A stretch of DNA of 20,932 bases from assembly GCA_020355945.1 (NCBI GenBank), contig CP070627.1, forward strand, positions 157,730 through 178,661, written 5' to 3'. Positions 8,601 through 15,700 of the stretch are shown in pieces. The notes below the pieces were generated by a model. That model saw only the letters and a list, made by a program, of their open reading frames with translations, searched no databases and was not told the DNA's origin. Positions within the stretch are counted from its first letter, which is position 1. Each line of letters starts with the position of its first letter. The DNA comes from Candidatus Aminicenantota bacterium. GTDB lineage: Bacteria > Acidobacteriota > Aminicenantia > UBA2199. Both the position numbers and the translations under genes were made by a program.

Positions 8601-10980
8601 GCCAAATATTTTAGAGGTAACAAAAGATAAGAACAAGAATATCGAAGTGATAAATGAGTATGGAGTAACTGAAGGTGCAGTTATATCAACCATATATAGA
8701 CACCAGGAAAATCACCAAAAAATCAAAATCGGTCACCCCATATGGAACGTAAAGATTTATATAATAGATAAAAAGAACAAAATACTACCGATAGGAGTGT
8801 CGGGAGAACTTTGTATTGCAGGGATAGGGTTGGCCTGGGGATATTTAAATAATCCTGAACTTACGAACGAAAAATTCTTGGAAAATTCATTTGTAAATGG
8901 AGAAAAAAATGGTAAATTTTATAAAAAGGTATACAGAACAGGTGATTTGGCCAGGTGGGATTCCAACGGAGATCTAGAGTTATTGGGCCGTATTGATTTC
9001 CAGGTAAAAGTAAGAGGGATCAGGATTGAATTAGGGGAAATAGAGAATCAACTGGTGAAGCATCCGGAGATAAAGGAGGCTGTGGTCATATGCAGGGAAG
9101 ATGAAAGTAGAAATCAGTATCTATGTGCTTATATTGTGGGTTTAGGAACGTTGCCCTTAACACCCCTAACGCCTGGCAGCCTGGAAATAAAAGAATATCT
9201 ATCCCGTACATTGCCCGATTATATGATTCCCTCCTATTTTAGTTACCTGGACAAAATACCCTTAACCCCTAATGGGAAAATCGACAGGAAAGCATTGCCG
9301 ATTCCTGAAATAAAAACAAATGAAGGCTATATTTCTCCTGGAAATGAATTGGAAGAAAAGCTTGTGGGGATATGGTCGGAAGTATTGAGGGTGGAAAGGC
9401 ATAAAATAGGCATTGATACAAACTTTTTCCAGTTGGGTGGACATTCATTAAAAGCAACTGTAATGATGGCCCATATATACAAAGAATTAAATGTAAAATT
9501 ACCACTGGCGGAAATATTCAAAACCCCGACCATAAGGCACCTTTCCAGGACCATCAAGGAATTAAAGGAAGATAAATATACCTCTATAAGGTCTGTAGAA
9601 GAAAAGGAGTATTATGCATTATCATCAGCCCAGAAGCGTTTATATTTTGTCCAGAAGTTAAATAAAAGGGATACCAGTTATAACATGTCCATTATATTGG
9701 AATTTGAGGGAAAACCTCAGAGGGAGAAGTTTGAAGAGACCTTCAGGAAGATGATAAAGCGGCATCAAATCTTACGAACCTCCCTGGAGACGATTGGTGA
9801 AATCCCGGTACAGAAAATACACCGGGACGTTGAGTTTCAGGTGGAATATTTAAAATTAGAATCAGGTTTCCTGGATCAGTGGTTAAAGGAGAGTGAAAAA
9901 ATAGTAAAGAAATTCATTCGACCATTTGACCTGGCATCAGCCCCGCTTTTCAGGGTGGGATTGATAAAAATCCGGGAAACCCATCATATATTTATGTTAG
10001 ATATGCACCATATCATATCTGATGGTGTATCCCTGCAAATTTTTATCAAGGAGTTTATGATATTGTACGGGGGCAAAGCATTACCTGGATTAATGCATCA
10101 TTACAAAGATTATGCAGAATGGCAGAACAGTAACAGGCAAAAGGAGATATTAATGAAGCAAGAAAAATATTGGCTCAAGCAGCTTGAGGGTCCACTGCCT
10201 CTCCTGGATATACCAAAAGATTATACAGAGTCTCCGGATGCTTCCACTGAAGGTAAGCTGATTGTATTTAAAATCAACAGCCAATTAACCGCTAAAATAA
10301 AGCGCTTTATACTGGAAACGGGAACCACATTGTATATGTTGTTACTGGCAGTGTATAACATATTGTTATCAAACTATACCAGGCAGAAGGATATTCTGGT
10401 GGGTTCCCCCATAAGCGGAAGAAAACATCCTGATCTACATACCCTTATCGGCATGTTTGTAAACATGCTGGTCATGCGCAACAATATCGGGGGAAGTGAA
10501 ACATTTATAGAATTTTTAGAAAAAGTAAAAGAAAATGCCCTAAATGCCTATGAAAATCAAGATTATCAATTTGATGAGTTGGTAAAAAAGTTAGGATTAC
10601 AGCGGGGATATGATAGGAATCCCATTTTCAATGTAACCTTTCAAGTGCAAAACATTGAAGGTGAAAAAATAGATATAGAAGAGCTTGAAGTTCTCAACCA
10701 GTTGAGAGTAAAACCCTATAAATTTGATAGGGGAAAAGCCGCCTTCGACTTGATTCTAGCTGCTACTGAAACCATGGATTACATAGTGATGTCAATGCTC
10801 TACTCTACAAAACTCTTTAGATGCTCTACAATAGAAAAAATGTCAGAACATTACCTTGAAATCCTGGAACAGGTAATAACCAATCGAGATATTAAACTTA
10901 ATGAGATCGAATTGTCTTATAATTTAGTTGCAATGGAGACCAGAGCTCTTGAGGATGGTCAGAGTGATTTTGCCTTTTAA
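2614..10980 (+). CDS. NRPS: half-C / A(Asn, PP-loop insert) / T / C / A / T / C
   Basis: A 2788-residue synthetase with AAGGAG (2602-2607) before ATG 2614; ATG 2617 is equally possible. Residues 1-258 match only the C-terminal lobe of a condensation domain (REREYWINKL at 18, DNQNYPIE near 146) and lack HHxxxDG. A1 spans about 275-1110, with TSGTTGQPKG near 418 and NEYGPTE. Its specificity positions read D-L-T-K-I-G-E-V-G plus Lys of A10, close to the known Asn code. It is interrupted after A8 by a PP-loop domain (separate entry). T1 has the phosphopantetheine Ser1155 (GGHSL). C1 has HHIITDG at 1345-1351. A2 (about 1665-2225) has TSGSTGKPKG near 1876 but NEYGVTE instead of NEYGPTE, and reads D-A-T-C-T-G-E-V-I-K, which I cannot assign. 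T2 has Ser2278, and the final C2 has HHIISDG at 2465-2471. The protein then ends in SDFAF with no following A domain. The protein therefore holds two A-T pairs and supplies a C domain for the next synthetase. No epimerase or thioesterase is present. Confidence 0.95.
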   Translation: MMYRDLSGEKAFAATQYEREREYWINKLSGELVKSSFPADVSTKAVKEKGRDSLSFKLPTHVFERLMVISNNSDSRLHMLLVTGLILLLYKYTGHTDIIICTPIDKQEVEGEFINTVLPLRSQLEEQMTVKEFLMQVKQTIIEASDNQNYPIETIPYELDIPVVEGDFPLFDTALLLENIQDKEYLRHINLQMIFSFLRTGESLEGIVEYNRSLFEKETIQRVINHYVYLVQEVFNRVDLKLIDVPVLTKEEKHRMVKDFNDTAADYPSDKMIHQLFEEQAEKKPGNTAVEFKGSRLTYKELNEKANQLARCLREKGIGTDDVVAVMLGSCIEVPIAIMAVLKAGGTYLPMGFEYPEERINYLLKDSTAKMLLTEKSLPDHMNLDCPMLYLEEKDLYTGECSNPVPPDNINPLAYIIYTSGTTGQPKGVMVEQRGLVNYIWWAARTYVKDEKVDFPLYTSISFDLTITSIFTPLITGNAIIVYGGVDKKFYIEDVIADNRVGVLKLTPSHLKLIRPKQLKDSAIKRLIVGGEELDTQLAMDIYHNFNEKIEIYNEYGPTETVVGSMIHKFDPDADNSPSVPIGVPIANTQVYLLNQHHQPVPVGVAAELYISGDGLARGYLRNPQLTEEKFVPNPFSAGKKMYRSGDLAVRLPNGNLEYKGRIDHQVKIRGYRVETGEIEAKIVSFQKISHAKREQREDIIKKLDLKSVTRCTTCLIPANYPGIYFEEKGMCNICREYESYKNKALKYFKTPKDFELVVEKAQKTKRSEYDCLMLYSGGKDSSYVLHRLVEMGLKVLAFTFDNGYISDMAFENIKRTTELLKVKSNIMDFGAMKEIFVESLWSDYNVCNGCFKAVNTFGTKIAHEHDINLVVSGLTRGQIFDIKLHGLFKLGIFNEETIDERLKLFRKNYHSMTHRTSRLIDEKITDKMLDNIYFSDYFRYDGISTSEIFEYLKAKDPGWVRPRDTGASSSNCIINDVGIYVHLKDKGFHFYSAQLSWDCRLGTITREEGVEEITGFKVDYPTAHKVLNEIGYYDAFTGAVVLPLADGKGEKALCAYIVAEKDFDVIGLKDYLSRELPDYMIPTYFTKIDRIPLTASGKIDQEALPEPELKYEGEYAAPRNKVEKKLSGIWKELLGIKQKSIGITTNFFEIGGHSLRATFLAAVIHKEFNVRVPLVKIFETPTIKGLAEYITEAAEETYTSIRPIEKKEYYVLSSAQSRLYILQQMDLESTAYNVNVIIEWSGESDRERLKKIFSKLTDSHESIRTSFEIIEGKPMQKIHNPSEVEFSIEYYDVTPASVSVPGTSSAANVINDFIRPFDLSQAPLMKVGLVKIQPLKYLMIVDMHHIITDGISHRILIQDFTALYSGNNLIPLKLQYKDYSEWQQNLAVREDLKKQKEYWLGEFQGEIPILNLSTDYTRMAVQNFEGSIVSFKLNMEKTTALKGIALSKEATLFMVLLAVYNIFLSKLDGKADIIVGTPLAGRKHTDLEKIIGAFINTLALRNYPEGEKSFSEFLSEVKEKTLETFENQDYPFEDLVDEIFVERNISHNPLFDVMFTLQNMFDAPVEIPEQEMKDLKLKPYSYRRGTAKFDLTLAAVELEGELHCRFEYKTKLFREESIRRFIRYFEKIISAIIENSGIKISAIEIISKEEKKRLLFDFNNTDAEYPQHKTVHQLFEEQAEKSPDQIALVGPSVRKVWSEYHSMPPKGSKEDTCQVVKAGDRFIWSLTYRELNRMSNQLAYLLRERSVKSNSIFGIMAERSLEMIIAMLAILKAGGAYLPIDPNYPEDRIQFMLSNSSAGVLVNTRTFSKEVEKVRNWGGMMCIIEDLLGNPVNNEQWATPHTQSETNRVNTFLAVGSENMQPVSTPMNLAYIIYTSGSTGKPKGVMVDHRSVVNTLLFRKEEYQMNIHDTNLQLFSYGFDAFVTSFFTPIISGSRVILVNQDDAADFIAIKDTITKHKVTHLICVPALYREIIENLNKEEAAFLKMVTLGGDKFSPNILEVTKDKNKNIEVINEYGVTEGAVISTIYRHQENHQKIKIGHPIWNVKIYIIDKKNKILPIGVSGELCIAGIGLAWGYLNNPELTNEKFLENSFVNGEKNGKFYKKVYRTGDLARWDSNGDLELLGRIDFQVKVRGIRIELGEIENQLVKHPEIKEAVVICREDESRNQYLCAYIVGLGTLPLTPLTPGSLEIKEYLSRTLPDYMIPSYFSYLDKIPLTPNGKIDRKALPIPEIKTNEGYISPGNELEEKLVGIWSEVLRVERHKIGIDTNFFQLGGHSLKATVMMAHIYKELNVKLPLAEIFKTPTIRHLSRTIKELKEDKYTSIRSVEEKEYYALSSAQKRLYFVQKLNKRDTSYNMSIILEFEGKPQREKFEETFRKMIKRHQILRTSLETIGEIPVQKIHRDVEFQVEYLKLESGFLDQWLKESEKIVKKFIRPFDLASAPLFRVGLIKIRETHHIFMLDMHHIISDGVSLQIFIKEFMILYGGKALPGLMHHYKDYAEWQNSNRQKEILMKQEKYWLKQLEGPLPLLDIPKDYTESPDASTEGKLIVFKINSQLTAKIKRFILETGTTLYMLLLAVYNILLSNYTRQKDILVGSPISGRKHPDLHTLIGMFVNMLVMRNNIGGSETFIEFLEKVKENALNAYENQDYQFDELVKKLGLQRGYDRNPIFNVTFQVQNIEGEKIDIEELEVLNQLRVKPYKFDRGKAAFDLILAATETMDYIVMSMLYSTKLFRCSTIEKMSEHYLEILEQVITNRDIKLNEIELSYNLVAMETRALEDGQSDFAF
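4663..5724 (+). other. PP-loop (N-acetyl sugar amidotransferase-like) domain inserted in A1
   Basis: About 354 residues (roughly 684-1037 of the synthetase) separate core A8 (VKIRGYRVETGEIE) from the strand leading to A9/A10 (GEKALCAYIV, PLTASGKID). The insert starts with a zinc-ribbon-like pair, CTTC (712-715) and CNIC (732-735), then the ATP PP-loop SGGKDS (777-782), a third CNGC pair (848-851), and the C-terminal pattern CRLGTITREEGVEEI. This order matches the WbpG/PseA/LegA-type amidotransferases, which activate an acetamido group with ATP and convert it to an acetamidino group, within the adenine nucleotide alpha-hydrolase superfamily. That superfamily also includes thioamide-forming enzymes such as CtaC of closthioamide. 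Because the host A domain reads as Asn-specific, conversion of the side-chain carboxamide to an amidine or thioamide is a reasonable hypothesis. The chemistry is not proven by sequence. Confidence 0.82.
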
Positions 10981-11000
10981 ATCTTAAAGGAATAGACAAC

Positions 11001-12686
11001 ATGTTAAAAGAAAAAATTCTCCTCTGGGTGCTGCCATTCTGGGATCCGTTGATTCCTCCCCAGGGAATCTCATGTCTAAAAAATTTTATAAAGCAACATG
11101 GGTATATGGTAAAAACCATTGATACCAATACCAAGCAGGAATTAAAAGAATATTACAATAGTTATTTCGGATTTTTAAGAGAAAATATCCCTGAACACAG
11201 GTGGGGAAACTTTTTTAATATGGGGCACGATGTGCTTCGCAATCATTTGATGGCTCATCTCCATCATGAGAACCAGGAAGAATATATTGAATTGGTAAGG
11301 ATACTGGTTTATCAAACCTATTTTACTGGATTTAATGATGACCAGGTTAGATGGTTGATCAAAATAATTAATTCTTTCTATAACCAATTGGAGAAATATC
11401 TCCTCCGGGTACTGGAGGAAGAAAAACCGGATGTAGTGGGAGTAACTGTGCTGAGAGATACGGTTGCGTCCTCTCTTTTTACCTTTAAACTGGTGAAAGA
11501 AAAATACCCGCATATCATGACCGTTATGGGAGGCAGTATTTTTTCCGACCACCTGTTTAAGGGAACTCCCAACTTCCGATATTTCCTGGAGAGAACGCCT
11601 TATATTGATAAGATCATCATTGGTGAAGGGCAAAATTTATTTCTAAAATTACTCCAGGGGGAGTTGCCATTGTCCCAACGGGTGTTTACCCTGGCGGACA
11701 TCAATGGCGAAACCCTTGGTTTTTCTCCATTAAACTTTCCTGATATGTCGGATTTCCAGGTTCGCACTGTCTATCCCTACCTGGCCGCCCAGGCCTCAGC
11801 CGGTTGTCCCTTCCGGTGCAGTTTTTGTAATGTGGCTCCCTTTTATGGAGAATACCGGCAAAAAGAACCCCGCCAGGTTGTTGAAGAAATGACAAAATTG
11901 TACCACACCTATGGTTCCCAGTTATTCTTTATGAACGATGCCCTGATGAATCCTGTTATAGATGGCCTGTCCAGGGAGCTTATCAAATCCGGGGTGTCCT
12001 TATACTGGGATGGATATTTACGGGTAGATGAATCCACCAGCGACATTGAAAATACGATGTTCTGGCGTCAGGGCGGGTTCTACCGGGCCAGGATTGGGGT
12101 AGAAAGTGGGTCACAGCGGGTTTTGGATTTAATTGGTAAAAAAATTACTGTGGACCAGACTCGGGCTGCGGTGGCCAGCCTGGCCTATGCAGGAATAAAA
12201 ACCACTGCATATATCGTTGTTGGCCATCCTGGTGAGACCCAAGAAGATTTTCAAAAAACCCTGGATTTATTGGAAGAGTTAAAAAACGACATCTGGGAAG
12301 CCGAGTGCAATCCTTTCATCTATGGCTACGATGGCCAGGTAAATTCTGCCCAATGGGTAAAACAAAACAAGCTGCTGTATCCAGCCTGGGCAAAAAAAAT
12401 GTTAATGATTCAAACCTGGGTAGTAGACGCCGAACCATCACGGGAAGAAACTTACAACCGAGTATGCAGGTTAATCCAACATTGCAATAAAATGGGGATC
12501 CCGAATCCTTATTCCTTGTCCGAGATCTACCAGGCGGATGAACGCTGGAAAAAGCTTCATAAAAACGCAGTTCCCGGCCTGATCGAATTTAAGGATAAGG
12601 ACACCACCATCGATGACACCAAGGATGTCAGGGATGTCTTTATCCTGCAAAATAAAATAGATGAGAGGGGGGATTTTGCTTTTTAA
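11001..12686 (+). CDS. B12-binding radical SAM protein, second paralogue
   Basis: A 561-residue enzyme whose ATG 11001 is preceded by AAAGGA (10986-10991), 20 bases after the NRPS stop. The B12-binding half shows VLPFW...PPQGISCLKNFI, DVVGVTVLRDT, TVMGGSIFSD and IIIGEGQNLFLKLL. The radical SAM cluster ligands are Cys269, Cys273 and Cys276 (CPFRCSFC), followed by RARIGVESGS and VVGHPGETQEDF. It matches the 563-2278 protein along its whole length, with near-identical blocks such as NMGHDVLRNHLMAHL, ECNPFIYGY and IPNPYSLSEIY, so the two arose by duplication but have diverged. It ends in RGDFAF, almost the same as the ending of the preceding NRPS. It probably methylates or otherwise modifies a carbon centre of the growing peptide in trans. 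The divergence suggests a different site or substrate from the first copy, but this is inference. Confidence 0.9.
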   Translation: MLKEKILLWVLPFWDPLIPPQGISCLKNFIKQHGYMVKTIDTNTKQELKEYYNSYFGFLRENIPEHRWGNFFNMGHDVLRNHLMAHLHHENQEEYIELVRILVYQTYFTGFNDDQVRWLIKIINSFYNQLEKYLLRVLEEEKPDVVGVTVLRDTVASSLFTFKLVKEKYPHIMTVMGGSIFSDHLFKGTPNFRYFLERTPYIDKIIIGEGQNLFLKLLQGELPLSQRVFTLADINGETLGFSPLNFPDMSDFQVRTVYPYLAAQASAGCPFRCSFCNVAPFYGEYRQKEPRQVVEEMTKLYHTYGSQLFFMNDALMNPVIDGLSRELIKSGVSLYWDGYLRVDESTSDIENTMFWRQGGFYRARIGVESGSQRVLDLIGKKITVDQTRAAVASLAYAGIKTTAYIVVGHPGETQEDFQKTLDLLEELKNDIWEAECNPFIYGYDGQVNSAQWVKQNKLLYPAWAKKMLMIQTWVVDAEPSREETYNRVCRLIQHCNKMGIPNPYSLSEIYQADERWKKLHKNAVPGLIEFKDKDTTIDDTKDVRDVFILQNKIDERGDFAF

Positions 12687-12720
12687 AACGCCAAACATCT
12701 CCAGTATGGTTATTGGAAAA

Positions 12721-12725
12721 AGGAG
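12721..12725 (+). promoter_or_regulatory. Ribosome binding site fixing ATG 12735 as the NRPS start
   Basis: AGGAG lies 9 bases before ATG 12735. The in-frame TTG at 12729 would be only 3 bases away, so the two extra residues are unlikely to be translated. Confidence 0.65.
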
Positions 12726-12734
12726 AAATTGTTT

Positions 12735-15700
12735 ATGAGAAATTCTATTAAATCGCATCAACTGGCAGTTGCCTCCACTAGAAATACCCGGGAAGAAAGA
12801 TACTGGTTAGAAAAATTGTCCGGAGAATTGGTAAGAAGTAGTTTCCCGGATGAAACCAGGAATAGTACCCGCCAATACCAACGGGACACAATGACGTTCC
12901 AACTCGACAGCAGTCTTTCTTCAGGGTTAATAAAATTAAGTAATAAATCGGATTCACGGCTCTTTATGATCCTTTTAGCAGGATTAAAAATGTTGCTGTA
13001 TCGATATACGGGAAATACTGACCTGGTACTAGCCGTACCTGCTGTAAAACAAGAATTCGAAGCAGAATTTATCAACACAGTACTAATTTTAAGGGATCGG
13101 CTGCACCATGGAATGACATTCAAAGAGTTTTTACTGGTGGTAAAACAAACCCTTGTAGAGGCCAATAATCATCAAAATTATCCCATTGAAATCCTGTTCC
13201 GGCAATTGAATATAACCTTTGAGGAAGGTGTGCAATCATTGGTGGATATTGCCATCTTGTTACAAAATATCCATGATGAAAAATACCTCAACCCTATAAA
13301 ATTGAACATGCTGTTTTCTTTTTTGAAAACCGGCCAAATAGTGAAAGGGGAAGTGAAATACAATGCTCTCCTCTATAAAAAAGAACAGGTGGGAAGCATT
13401 GTGAAACATTTCCAGTACTTGCTCAAAAATGCCCTTTTAAAAATAGATACACCGGTGGCCCTGATCGACATGCTGTCAGAAGAAGAAAAAGGCCAGCTTC
13501 TGCTGGCGTTTAATGATACCCGGAAGGATTATTCCACAGGTAAAACCATCCACGATCTATTTGAAGAACAAGTAAAGAAGACAGGAGACAGTATAGCTTT
13601 AATGGCCAGGGGACACAACACAGACCACAGATCACAGGAGACGGAGAACATTTTAATCACTTACAACAAATTATATAAAAAGTCCGTTCAATTGGCACAC
13701 CTCTTGATAGCAAAAGGTGTCACAGCCGATACCATCGTCGGCATAATGATAGAGCGTCCTCTGGAAATGATAATTGGAATCCTGGGCATATTAAAAGCAG
13801 GAGGAGCTTATTTGCCCATTGACCCGTTTTATCCGGAGGAAAGAGTAAAATATATGCTGGCCGACAGTGATGCTTCCGTTTTATTATCCAACGGGGGAGA
13901 AATTGTTAAAAGAATCTCCGTGGCTAAAAAAACTTACCTGCGCCTGTCATCTGCACCCGAAACTTGCCTCGCTTACCTCATATACACCTCGGGAACAACG
14001 GGCAGGCCCAAAGGTGTTGGGGTGGAGCATCGCCAGGCGGTAAATACTCTTCTCAGCAGGAGAGAAGCCTACTGCATGGATTCAAGGGATGTCTCACTGC
14101 AATTGTTTTCTTATTCCTTTGATGGTTTTATTACCAGTTTTTTTACTCCTCTCATTTCAGGATGCCGGACAGTAATCTTAAACAAAGGGGATATTAAAGA
14201 CCTATTTAAAATAAAACAGGTCATTCTGAAGAACCGGGTGACTCATTTTATCAGTGTGCCATCATTGTACCGGGGCATCATCGGGAACCTTACAGCAGGA
14301 GAAGCTTCATCGTTAAAAGTTGTTACCCTGGCTGGCGAAGCTCTGCCAAGCGATATCCTGGAAATGACCAGGGCTAAAAACAACAGCCTGGAAATTGTCA
14401 ACGAGTACGGAGTTACCGAAGCAGCCGTTATGTCCACCATATTCAGACACCAGGAAATAGTCAGCCGCATAAAAATCGGCAAACCTATCGCGAATACCAC
14501 AATATATATATTGAACAAAAAAAACAGCTTGCAACCCGTGGGCATCCCCGGTGAGTTATGTATTGCCGGAGCGGGTATGGCCAGGGGCTACCTCAACAAC
14601 CCGGAACTCACCGCCAGGAAGTTTACCGCCAATCCTTTTAAACCCCATCAACGAATTTATAAGACCGGTGACCTGGCACAATGGTTAAAAGATGGAAATA
14701 TTGAATTTTTAGGCAGATCGGATCATCAGGTTAAGTTAAGAGGCCTGAGAATAGAACCCGGAGAAATAGAAAATCTCCTGTCTTTTCATCCTGCCGTAAA
14801 AGAATCCTTTGTTATGGCACTGGAGAACAAAAGCGGCGGCAAACAACTGGCTGCCTTTGTGGTTCCTGATCCCGGGAATGTATTTACCGTCAGTCAAATG
14901 CTCAGGTTCCAAAAGCAAGGTTGGTTAAAGGACCGAAAGGTACTGGACATGCACGGCCATATGCCGGTCATCTATATCAATCGGAAAGAAGTAGAGTTAT
15001 TACATGAAAAAATTTTTGAAAAACAGGCTTATTTGAAACATGGAATTTCCCTGAATGAAGGGGCCTGTATATTTGATGTAGGTGCTCATATTGGCTTATT
15101 CGTTCTTTTTATAAATGAGACCTGCCCCAATGCGGTTATTTATGCTTTCGAACCTCTTCCCCCTATTTTTGAAGTGCTGCAACTCAATGCTTCACTATAC
15201 GGCATCGATGCCCATTTATTTGCCTGCGGTGTCGCTGCCCGGCAAAGAGATGAAAATTTCACTTTCTATCCCCATGCATCTGCGCTTTCCGGACGCTTCC
15301 CCGACACTGATAAAGAAATAATGAGGTCTTACCTGGAGGACCGACCAATATCCGAAAGTACGGAAAATTCGGGAACCCTATCAAAAGACCAGATAAATGA
15401 TCTTTTAGAGGAACGTCTAACTGTAAAACAATTCATTTGTCCCACCAAAACCCTTTCCCAACTCATCCGGGAAAATGGGGTGAAGCAGATCGATTTATTA
15501 AAAGTTACTGCTGAAAAGAGTGAGTTAGAAGTTCTAAAAGGCATAAAGGATGAGGATTGGGCGAAAATTCTTCAGCTGGTCCTTGAAGTAGACAATGTGG
15601 ATGGGCGATTAGAAGGAATTAAAAACCTGGTAGAAAGTCACGGGTACAAGGTTACCGTGGACCAGGATGAGGAACTGCAAAATACCGGTCTTTATACTAT

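Noticed and set aside
11175..11633. 152-codon open frame on the - strand
   Set aside because: It lies wholly inside the radical SAM gene, has no recognisable domain, and the + strand frame has intact family motifs.
12729..12734. TTG start for the second complete NRPS
   Set aside because: It would lie only 3 bases from AGGAG, while ATG 12735 has normal 9-base spacing.
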